Shown piece by piece: positions 14,701 to 26,700 of a DNA stretch of 64,000 nucleotides. A program made the position numbers and the translations under genes. A model generated the notes under the pieces. That model was given only the letters and a program-made list of their open reading frames with translations, searched no databases and was not told the DNA's origin. The DNA is from Struthidea cinerea. Lineage: Eukaryota > Chordata > Aves > Passeriformes > Corcoracidae. The stretch is taken from positions 62,001 through 126,000 of the forward strand of contig VZTI01001001.1 of NCBI GenBank assembly GCA_013397865.1, given 5' to 3'. The stretch's first letter is position 1; every line of letters begins with the position of its first letter.

Positions 14701-17700
14701 GTAATATATATATTTTACCATGGATAAAATTCTCTCTCATAAAATAAAGTTATTCTGGAAACACACTTCAAAAATTTCTACTTCATTTCAATGGAAAAAA
14801 TTTAGGTGTGATATCTCTTCATAGACAAGAACGTGTCTCATTTGGGGCACAAGTTAAATTCTTCTCTGTACTTACAGTGGAAGGCAGCAACATTGGAAGA
14901 AACAGATGGGCTAAGTCTATTAATACATGGCTCCACAGCTGGTGTCACAGATAAAATATTGGGGTTTTTTGACAATGGAATGGCCTAAGCATCAGGCATG
15001 CTGGCGTCAGATGGGACTCACCTTTCTCAGAGAGGAAGGAGAGTCTTTGCTCAGGAACAGCTGGTCTTTTTTGGCAGAGCTTCAACAAAGATGTGATGGG
15101 GAAGGGGCACAATATCAGGCTTGTCTGTGGCAAGGTGTGGGATGAGATGCAAAGTTAGAGGGACAGGGTGCTAGTGAGGGTCCTCTGCCAGTGACTCTGA
15201 AATGTGCTGGCCACACTGGAACACACCTGAAGTCATACAGAGTTAAGCCTATGACTTCTGAGGGAACAGAAGCCAACAGGAAACACCATTCCATTCCTGG
15301 ATGTGTTCAAAGCTAGATTGGATGGGGCTTTGAGCAGCCTGGCCTAATGGAAGGGGATGTCCCTGCCCATAGTAGGGGGTTGGAGCTTGATGATCTTTAA
15401 AATCCCTTCCAACCCAAGTCATTCTATGAGTCTATTATTTAGAGTTGCTGATAAAGAATAGATTATTTTCTGAAACTGAACATATGGACCTTGATTTCAA
15501 GAAACTACCTTCTCCTGTCTCAGCCTTATGACAGATGAGATCTTTTAACCTCAGTTTTCCCATGGGAGGTGTGAATTTTGCAGTATTTGCACTCAACCTC
15601 ATTTCTTTCCCTCCTTTTAGCCAAGGTATCAAAACAAGATCCAGGGAAGCCTCCACAGTAATTTTTGGAATGACTTATCCCCTTCACTTCCCCTGTGATA
15701 CCCTCACCTAGAATAAGGCTAGCAGAAGTGTTCTTCACCCTTTCTGTTTCTTTTTATCACTTCCAAGCTCTCCCTCCACAGGCTCCTCTGCAGCTCAGAA
15801 ACCTCTACAGGTGATATTGTACCTAGTGGTACAGGGACATCCGCAGAAGTTAAACTTCTTGCTCTGTACACTGGTGATCCTGGGGACAGAGGGAGGAGGG
15901 GAACCTTTGCAAAGAGCTCTAGTGAGAGGCCTGAGCTTGCATCTAGAAACGAAGAATAAAATTTGTGTACTTTTCTACTTGGTCTGTGGCTGTCTATGTG
16001 TGAGCTCTGGTTGGCAGGCAGCTCGACAGAAGCTGTAACATTACTAATTCAAAACATTTAATTTTTTTCTGATTCAACTGATATAGCCATATCCCCAACT
16101 TGCCACCTAGGTGGCATCATGGCTGTTTATTCCCTGTGTATTGCTATCAGCTTACATTTTTACATTTTTTTATGCGAGTGACCTCATTTACTAAGTACAT
16201 TCTTAGCCAGGTTTCCTGGGCAAATGGCCTTATTTCACTATGTTTTGAGAAGTTCTTTTTCATCCCCTAAAATTTGTGACTGTTTTATAATTTCAGCCAA
16301 ATGTGATAGAGGTTGTAAAGATAGCTAATTTCCTTCAAGTTTATGAAAATACTCAGGTAGGAAAAAGAAATTTCAAAGTGTGCCAGACAGAAAAAAATGG
16401 CAGCATGAGCTCAGTTTATTGGATACTGCAGATCTATACCAGGCACATGTTATAAATGGTGTAACCACTTAAAAAATGGTCAGTGAAACTTGTACTTTAT
16501 GGGATTCCCAAGGTGCAAGACTTTAGTAAATTGGATTAAACGAATTCTCATGTTCCAAGCTGTGTGTCAGTTAAAATCATAAGCTAAAAATAAGCTGGAA
16601 TTAAGCTTATATTTAATGCTTCTAATTCACTGGAATCTAAAGGTAATGGAGACCTGAAAAATATTTTCATTTCTCTGGATCTGATAGCCCACCATAAAAC
16701 AAATGGTACTAAGGTGGCAGAACATATGTGGAAAAGAAACTCAGAACTATTTTCGTAATAAACAAATAAATTATGCTCCTAAGATATAATAAATAGGCAT
16801 AAGATGCAACTTGTAATCTTCATTCTCTTGCATAAAATTTCCAGTTCAGCACTCACCTTACATTGTTATGAAAAAAAGACGTGATTTTTCCCAATACTTT
16901 TAACTAAAAGTCATGATTTATACATACACAGAAATTCTAGTTTTCTTTAAGGAGATTACTCTGTATTTGACGAACTTTAAATTTCAGAAAAAGGCATGTC
17001 ACTCCACCATATTTCACAGGATTCACATTTTCTGTTTAATAATTTTCTTGAATATGCAGATGCTACTCAGAACTGAGTAATTTGTGCATGAACCTTGAGG
17101 AGACACATTTTATTGAATTGGATTTCAAAATTTATGTAAGACTTCACGAGGCAATGTTTCTTCTTACTGTATCAGAAGAAGTCAATGAGAGGGAGTTTCC
17201 ATTACATGGAAAACCAAAAAAATTGATAAGAGACCTTTTAGAGAGCTCTGTTGAAGTATTTCTGTTGGTTTGCTCACAGCAGGGCACTTCTGAGAAATTG
17301 ATGCTTTGAGTGTAATTACAAAGTACACTTAATGCAGTCCAACACACAACAAGAATTTCACTGGTAAAATGCAAGGCGCAAAGAGGAATAGAAGTAATGT
17401 TTGCTGATTGTGTTCATTTTTCCTATTGTTTTTCAGCTATAATGAAAGTGTATGAAGATTTTTTCCTTTACAAAGAGGGAATATATCGACACTCCCAGAA
17501 TGCAGGGTCTAAATGGAAAACTCATTCAGTCAAACTCCTTGGGTGAGTAAAGCACATTCTTTTACCCTTTTTCTCTGCCATTCATGAGTGTAATAAAATT
17601 TCAATGACTAGCCTGGAACCCATAGATTTGACTGTCACAGATGGAACACTTCTAGCTCCCAACATAAGACTGTTGTTGTTTCATTTTTGCCTTGTCTGAG

Positions 17701-20700
17701 AATTTTAGAGAGTATTGGAAAGAGGTGTAGGCCCATTGTCTTTTAATTTACTCTAATATTTGTTCAAAAACTTCAAATATAATGTTTATAGAATAAGCCA
17801 TTAAACCCAATATAAATATAGAAAAGACCTTCCCCCCTCATATATATATATATACATACACCCTATATAAAAACACTTTGTTCGGTATTCACAAATATTC
17901 CAAGTACATATCAAGTTGTGAACAAGGTTGATATAATTTTCTTCAAACATGGCACCAAGCAGAACACAAATAGAAACATAAAAATTGGCCGCGACCTCCC
18001 AGTTAAATGGCATAGCTTACTGCTATAGCAGTCTGGGCTCCCTGTGCCCTGAATAGAAATCAACTGCTGCTGAGATGCTGCTGATTTTATTTGGAAAACT
18101 GCTTCAGAAGCATGTGTGTAGTACGCTAGTGGATTTCCTGCCAAATGTAGACCAGGGCCACTATGTTAAGACAAGTATCTAATAATGCATATGCTTGAAT
18201 TACTGAACACACCACGAGGTTTTATTCTTTGACATGGAGGGAATACGCAAGGATGAATTTATTAAATTGTGAGTACACAGAAAAATGACTGGAGAATCTC
18301 AAGCAAATATTTTATTGGTGGTCTAGAATATCATATAAATAATGATTCAGTGCGTGCTAGGAAGATTACTGAGAGTATCTTCAACAAGTAGTTCAAGAAC
18401 ATAAAGTTGTGAAATAAGGTGCATTTTGTCCTTGTGGTCTTAGTGAAGATGTCTTCATGAAGGGCATGGAAATGCCTACAGTTGTGGAAACTGCTGGCTA
18501 TGGATTACAAGAGTGTGCTTGATAGTGGCATGGAAGCAAAAAGAAGCAGCAGGCTTATGCAAGATCTTCCTTGATACTGCTGCAAAAGGTATTGACTCAG
18601 ACTAGAAGAGGAAAAGCTCCTGAATTATGATTATAGAGAATATTGTGAAGCAATGAAAAAGAGAAACTGGAATTTAGTGTAGAAAAATGGAGGGCTGAAT
18701 TAGGAAAAGATGTTTATGGAGAACAGCTGGTATATGATAGTTTTTCTGTGTGTATTTAAGGTATATTTGAACAGCCATGAGAAACCAATAACATTAGGCA
18801 GTAAAATTTGCAGTGCAATTTGAATACTTTAGCTCAGGGATGAGCTGCTCTGAGGCTGTGAGTTCAGGTGTTGGGAGGGCTGTGAAGCACGCTTGGTGCA
18901 AGCATAGGTGATGACAACTATTCCCTAAGACAAGCTGCTCCACGTTCGTGCAGAATAACCTACCCAGATGAGTGATTATGCAAGAATGGCACCAGGGGAC
19001 AAAGTGATGGCTGAGGAGGGAGAGAGGAGGAGATAACTAATGTACCAACCATATGCACCAACCATACGAAGTTCAACAAGGGGAAGTGCCAGATTCTGCA
19101 CCTGGGATGGGGCAACCCTGGAAGTACAGACAGACTGGGGAATGAGACGCTGGAAAGCAGTGCCACAGAAAGGGACCTGGTCAATGGCAAGTTGAATATG
19201 AGTCAGCAGTGCCCTGGCAGCCAGGAGGGCCACCTGTGTCCTGGAAGACATCAGGCACAGCATCGCCAGCTGGGCAAGGGAGGGGATTGTCCTGCTCTGC
19301 TCTGTGTTGGGGTGGCCTCACCTTAAATATTGTGTGCAGTTTTGGGCATCACAATATAAGAAAGATATTAAACTATTTGGCGGCGTCCAAAGGAGAGCAA
19401 TGAAGATGGTGAAGGGCCTTGAGGGGAAGCCATATGAGGAGCAGCTGAGGTCACTTGGGCTGTTCCGCCTGGAGGAGACTGAGGGGAGGCGTCATTGCAG
19501 TTACAGCTTCTTGTGAGGGGAAGAGGAGGGGCAGGCACTGATCTCTGTGGTGACCAGTGACAGGACCTGAGGGAATGGCCTGAAGTTGTGCCAGGGGAGG
19601 TTTAGGTTGGATATTAGAAAGAAGTTCTTTCAGAGGGTGTTTGGGCACTGGAACAGGCTCCCCAGGGCAGTGATCACAGCACCAAGCCTGACAGAGTTCA
19701 AGAAGCATTTGGACAATGCTCTCAGGCACATGGTGTGACTCTTGGGGTGTCCTGTGCAGGGTCAGGAGTTGGAGTCAAAGATCCTTGTGGGTCCCTTGCA
19801 ACTCAGCATATTCTGTGATTCTGTGTTTCTGTGCTGAAGTGGAAGCTGGTTTGAATGGGAACTGACAGGCTGTGCAAAGAGAAGATAGCAACCCTTAGGC
19901 AAGGGGCCACTCTGAGCAAAATCTGAGCGCCTTGACTGAGACACAGGATTGTGTTGAATGGTCACTGCCAAACACAGAGTAGAAGAAAAGATGATTGGTC
20001 TGATGTACTGAAGAAGGACATCATAGAAAGTGAAGGAAAAAGAAGAAAACTGAAGATGATGTTATATAGGAAACCTCAGACTTGTTCAGGGTTTAAAATG
20101 GGGGGAATGCATTTTCTCACTAACACATTTACTTAATTTGAATATTCCTGAAGTATCCAATGGATCCAACAATACAGAGAATTACCGATCCTTGAATTGT
20201 CTAATGCGCAAATGTTGTGGCCTCCAAGACTTTGCCATATACAAATGTTTGCAGAGCTGTTTAACTGTAAAAATTGTATTAGATCTTGACAAGTTGGAAG
20301 CTGTTGGATCCCTAGGCTAGGTGTTTCTGTCAATGATAAATCCAGCCATAAAATATGATTCTGCATCATGAACTCTAAAGCACTGCTTTTTATGGATTTT
20401 AATGTCTTCAGGATTAAGTCATCACTTTTTAATATCGTTTATTAGTTTCAATGAATTTGAATGCAAAATATATGTCATGAGTATAAGTTCTTTGTCACTC
20501 ATATATAGCTTGGGAGCAAAGGAAAATGTAGACTCCTTGACCTAAATAAAAACTCATGGGAATCTCATCATAGTTGTAATTCAAATAAAAATAGTGATGA
20601 ACAGTTGCATTTTGCTTAGCTGAGATGGCTCCTGGAGAGACAAAAAGGAGCAGAGACATGCTGATAGATAGGATAAAAAATGCAGTTTTGTGTGGGTTGA

Positions 20701-23700
20701 TGCTTATTGTAGGCTCATTTTTATTTATAACCCCTTCCATAAAAGAGATTAAATATGTGTAAAAGGCAGCCATAATAATGACTGACTCTATTAAGCTGAT
20801 ATTTGTAATATCTCAGAAACATTTTTGAAAGTGCCTTAAATTGCCCATGAACTGTACAACATATAAGGTGATGGAGTGACGAAATGCAAATACATTTTGG
20901 TGAAGCTTGCAAGAGCTATTTGTACAAAACCAGAAATGCACATATAAATTGCCTAATTGATCACTGGACCAGAAGGATTTTAAATGTTTAGACTGGCTTC
21001 CCTTGCTCTGCAGCTTGAAATTGCTAGTTACTGTCTATCATGCAAAGGCTTATTTATAAAATCAGCTCGGACAGGACTGGGGGTCCATCTCCATTGAGGT
21101 ACTGTGTGACCTCAGGTTCAAGGAGAGAATATGAAAAGATGGAACAGCAAGGAAGGAGGAGGGGAAAATGTGGAACAGCCAGGCAGAGGCTGTTGTGGGG
21201 AGCAGAGTGCTTGGGTTTGGTAACAGTCTCTCTAGACATTGAAACAGGGCTTTTAGTAATCTGAAGGCAGACCCACTGATACTTAGCGAGAGCAGGATCT
21301 CTCAGGCAGTTTCTGTGTCAGTATTCAGAGGCAGGGAGGTAAGCAGAAAAAGTGAGTAATGGAGACTGGGATACATAACAGATAATTTTGACGTAGAAAA
21401 ATTAAAGTCCTATACCTCTGCAAGTTTCCCTTTATCTATTCATCTGCTCTAGCTTGAGTATCTAAAGTTGAGCTGAGCTGCTTTGTTGAATCTGATTTCT
21501 CCTTGTAGACTGTAAAAGAATTTGTGGGATAACAGCACACTTAAATAGCTAAAATGAAAAATTCCAGATTAGATTAGAGAAATCCCACATGCAATGGCAT
21601 CTTAAAGCTGCTTAAAACCAAAACGATTGGTGCGTAATATTCATAGTAAGACAGTATTTTCAGGTATCTTGCATGTGTATGTTTGTGTGCTTGTACATAC
21701 AAGCATTCATGGATCCATACATATACAACCACAGCTCTTAATGACACCAGAATGAAACTAAGTTAAAGAGGCACAATGAAACTGCAAATGGCAAGTGGAA
21801 CTAAGATGGACAAACTATTAGTTTGGTAATTTTTATTTTTTCCTCTGCACTCTGTTATTTTAAGAAGACTGATGGCTGAAAAATGACATACGAAACTGTC
21901 ATTTTTATCTCAAGGTCTCTTAATAAAAAAGAGTAAATTCACATCAAAGATGAACTTGGTGGTAGATTTCTTTCAGATCTGTACATTTAAGCTAGGATTT
22001 CTGAACAAACCTCTCATATCTATTCTATACGAGATTTTCTGTAAATTTGTTTGTGGGTTTTTTGTTTTGTTTTTGTTTTTGTTCATTTTTTTGTTGGTTG
22101 GCTGGGCTTTTAAAATTTCTTCTTTCTACTCTTCTGGCTTTCTTTGTTCCATCCAGGAAAAGAAATGTAATGTCCATAGGAAAAGAAAACCTGGGGCAGA
22201 TTTGTTGGTATAAAATGCCATAGTCTGTTTAGTAAGGAAAGTACAGTTCAGTAAAGGAAGTATGTTGGATGGTAGCTGTGGTTCTAGTTCAAATAAATCT
22301 CTTTTCCAACTTAGTGAAGTAAAGTGTCCATCATTAATGTTTCCAGCTTGTTCAGACAAATCTTCTCTCAGACTTTTATTTCTGAATCATTTTAGTATCC
22401 ATGCCAAACTAAAATATATGATCTGTACCTCACTGAAAAGCATCTGCTGAAGCCCTGACACTGAAAAATCCAGGGAGGTCTCCAAAGCCTGTGCCTGGCT
22501 ACAGTTAAATCTATGGACTATCACCTTAAGGCTTGGAGGAAACAAGAGTAATATTATTAAAAGCCTTGATAATCTTTCATGAACAAGATAGATTTTCAGA
22601 TGCTTGGAAGGTGCTCAGAATGACAAAAAGCTTTAATAAGAGGACACTGAGATGTGCATTTGCTGGAAACACATTTCCCCTCTATTTTAATTAGCAATTC
22701 ACTGAAAGATTTAAATGGAATAATGCAGCAGATTAAATGGCTTAGCCAACTACTAAACTGAAACATCTATGCCCTGAAAAAACATTGGTTGAATGTTTAA
22801 CACAAAAAGCCATACTAATGGAGATAAGATTAATATGTGAGGCAAAGTGCTTGTGGTTTACTGTTGAGGGGACAGCCAGACAGAGCAACAGCATTCTAAG
22901 ATTTAATACACAGTTAAATGACTCACCTATGCAAAGTCCAAAGTCTTGACTACTGTAGTGATGTCTGGAGTTTTGGCTTTGGAGATGTTTTTCTCTATAT
23001 TCTTCTCTTTACTTGCCCTCACTCGAGCTTACACTCAGAATAACTATAAACAAGTAACATCTTAAACCACCAAAAGTCGTAACCCAAACTATTTTGCTCC
23101 TGAATAAAGAAACCTGGGCTTGAGTTTCTTTCGTGGGGAAAAAATAGTTACTTTATCATTGTCACATAATCAGCGTCAGGTATTATAGTTAAAAACTGAA
23201 CAACAACGCTCAAACATATTTTACAACAAAGAGAAATACATGAGGAGATCATGGGGAAAAGATGCAGTGTCTGATGATTCATGCAGTTAAATCCATGAGA
23301 CTGTCCCCCGTACAATTCATTACAGCAGATCTTTGGGATCCGTGGGAGTGATTTAACTACTGGCTCACTGACTTAATTTGACTCACCTCTCCTGTTGAAA
23401 AGTCTAGGCAAAACTATAATTTCAAATTCCAGCAACCATTTTCTAAGAAGCTTTCTCTTGTGGTGAACATTAGTCAGCGACCTTCTTATTTTTAATACAA
23501 GATTAAGTACTAAGCTTTTGTCTAAGTGAGTAGATAAAATTGCTAGTTTTTGAAATGTACTAGGCTTTTGTGATTCAGCACTAAGAATAGGACACGACCA
23601 ACAAAAGTTAGACTTCTTTTTTCTCTGGTAGCATCATGACAGTTATACAACCAAGTCCAGGGAAGAAACTGAGAAGAGAAGTTTTGGACTGCATATATTT

Positions 23701-26700
23701 CTCCCCAGCAAGCAGTTTAAATCCGTGGTTAATGCAAAGCATTGACTTCTACTAATAACACCTAATCTGCAGAAATTAGCTCGAAATTTAAGATTTGTCA
23801 TTCCTCTTTAACGCCTTATTAGATTTCAGTTCATATCTTCAGTCCTAAGGAGTGAGTTTGTGTAATATTATTTAGCACGCTCTTTAGAAGTCTTCACTGT
23901 ATTTGCTGTTAAGAGCATTTTACCTATAAAAGTGAGTGTAAGCGCACTTGAACCTAGTTTCTGTCTGCCAAAACACCTTCGTTTTGAAGCCACTGCTGAT
24001 AACCCTTTTCATTGTGTTAGGTTGTATTTCCATTTTTTTATTATTTAATTCAATGATTAATTATCATCTTACTTATTTCCTGATAATTTTCTTTATGCTT
24101 TTCTTGTGAGGTCCACCTTAATTTTTGTGGCACAATATATTGAAAAACAAACTAGGAAATGTTCAAATAAAACCAGTTTCCATTCTCTGCAACACTACTA
24201 AAACAGTCTCTGTATTCTAGCTTTTTAACTGTCAGGCAGAGTTGTGTATTCAGGGCCTGCTCCTACAGAGTTAATATCAAGGAAAAGTTATTACTGAAAG
24301 GACAGCTAAGGTGCTTCTACTGTATAAAATTGGACACAAAATTATGAAAATAATTTTATATAAGAATGCAAGTACTCATCCTTTTATCTGGAAGAGCAAC
24401 AGAATTCTTTTTACAGAGTCATTTTGAGCAGATTTCCTTTGAGTAAATGGAAACACATTGTTTAGTTTTTTCTCCTGAAGGGGACTGAATGCAGTGAAAT
24501 TACTTTTTTTATTCAAGGTTATTTTTGATTGAAGATTGTGATAGTTTCTTTTGGAAAAGCTAAGTGGAGAATTTCTTACAGAATATTTTTGCCAGAGAGA
24601 AGAAAACTTCCTTTTAAAAGTAATTTTCAGTAATTGATAGACAGACCTTCTTAATGGTTTCTTAAAATATCTTCTTTTTCTTCTTAATAGAAATTGAAAG
24701 TTTGGATATGAAATGGTGTCAGGATTTAAGCCCAGTTGGAAATTAAGCAGTTGCTCTCTCAGCTCCGTCTCTCCCCCCACACACCCCAGTGGAATGGGGG
24801 ATAAAATCTAAGTAAAACTTGCACATTGAGATAAGAGCAGTTTAATAATCAGAAATAAAGTAAAATAGAATAATAAGGGCAAGTGATAATAAAAAGGGAA
24901 AAAGAAGTGATGTAAAAGGCAAGTGCTCGCCACCTGCTGACCGACGCCAGAACCCCCCTTCCTGAACCCGGATTGGACACGCTTCTGGATAACTTCCCCC
25001 AGTTTATATACTGGGCATGAGTTCTGTGGTGAGGAATATCCTTTTGGTCACTTCCATCACCTGTCCCAACTAGATCCCTCCTAGTTTATTTTGCATTCCT
25101 CTTCACTGGCAGAGCATGAGACCAAAGGAAAAAAAACTCCTTACTTAGCAAAATGCAAAATATCAGTGTGTTATCAACACCACTCTCATTCTGAATCCAA
25201 ATCACAGCACTGTAACAGCTACTGAGAAAAAATTAACTCTATCCTCGTTGAAACCAGGACATAAGGTTGAAAGATTTCCTAAGAATATCAAAGGTAGGGA
25301 CATCAGTGATCTAAAGTTTTGGAAAAATAACCTTAAGAAATTCCCTGTCTGTCCAAGTAATGAGATCCAGCATCTCTTTGCTTTTAAAATGACATTCATT
25401 TGAAGTAAATATCAAGCTGGAATAATCACAAAAGCAAACAAAAGAGTGTGATTAGGTTATTTTGGTCATCTTCCAGAAAATGCAATATTGTTCTCTAATG
25501 GATGTTGTCCAAGAATGTGTCAACTCACTTTAAAGTCTCTGTCAAATTACAACTGGGGAGTAATTCCACTGGGAGTTTAGTTACTTCACTTAACTCCTTC
25601 AGGATTATGCTTTTTTTTTGTTTTTAATTTTGATTTTGTAGATTTTGAGGGACCAATCAACACTTTCTCTGAGCTGCTACACTGCAGGGGAAATGATCTG
25701 GAATGCTGTGTAGAGTAAGCTGGATGCAGCCGTCACTACTGCCTCTGGTAGTTAAGGTTCAAGTAGGGGATGTGGAAGGGGAGCAGTGGGGGGACCACCA
25801 CAGTGTATCAGGAGAGTCTGTTCTATCTTGTCTTTACCCATCCTTTGCAAAGAAGAAGACAACAAATACATCTGCCCTGAGCCTTCTCTCCTGAGGGCTG
25901 AACAAAGCCAGCTCCCTCAGCATCTGCTCATACATCATGTGCTCCAGACCCCAAACATCTCAGTGGACTCCCCCTGATCTTGTTCCAGCCTATTAATGCC
26001 TTTCCTGTGTGGGGAAGCTCAAGGCTGGGCATTGGACACAGAATGGCAGTCCAAAAAAAAGGAGATCAGTCACTTCTCTTGACCTACTGGCTGCACTCCT
26101 CTATGTTTTAATTTAATATACTTTAATTTAGAGTATTTGATGAATACCCATAGGCATTCATTACTGAGAAAGCAGCTCTTCTTTCTAAACTGTAAATAAA
26201 ATGCATATGTCAAGTGCCTATGTATCTGACTATGATGACACTGGGAAACTAAATTCATGGATATGTTATAGTCAAAGATAAAAAAAAGTTACTTTTCTAT
26301 CTTGGCTTCTGAGTTTTCTTTCATCTATAAACATTTCTGAGAATCAATAAATTCCTATCAATGTATGAAACTAGAAGTTGACTCTTTTAGAACATAAAAA
26401 ATGTTAGAAAAACATTTGATCACAGAAATGTGACCCTGTGGGAACTGGTCATCCTCATGCTCAAGCAAGCGGGAGAAATTATGTGTAGTACAAAATGCAG
26501 GAATACATGAATATAAATTCAAGGCAATTTTTCTCTGTCTTTGAGACTGATGTAAATATTGGACTTTCACATTACAGCTGATGTAATTATTTTAGTAAAA
26601 TGCTCATGAGTAAAGAAGTAAATCTGAATCTTGATATGAAATTCAAAAGCCTCTGATATATCTTTTTTGTTTAAATTTATCATCATGACAGATTGTATCT

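Larger units (their letters stand above)
11879..17436 (+). other. TINAG intron between exons d and e
   Basis: This intron of about 5.6 kb holds a perfect 20-bp palindrome (14303-14322), a TA/TG-rich simple repeat stretch (about 14610-14720) and a short CR1 3' end in + orientation (about 15283-15435). The 75-codon ORF at 17082-17309 just before exon e has no family resemblance and is not counted as coding. Confidence 0.55.

Noticed and set aside
19304..19729. ORFs of 70-92 codons on both strands inside the CR1 copy
   Set aside because: They lie in the 3' part of a CR1 element and are remnants or shadows, not host genes.
24376..24780. Minus-strand ORF of 134 codons next to the ERVL-type LTR
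   Set aside because: Lysine/phenylalanine/serine-rich translation of AT-rich DNA. It runs into the LTR end and shows no gag, pol or env motif.
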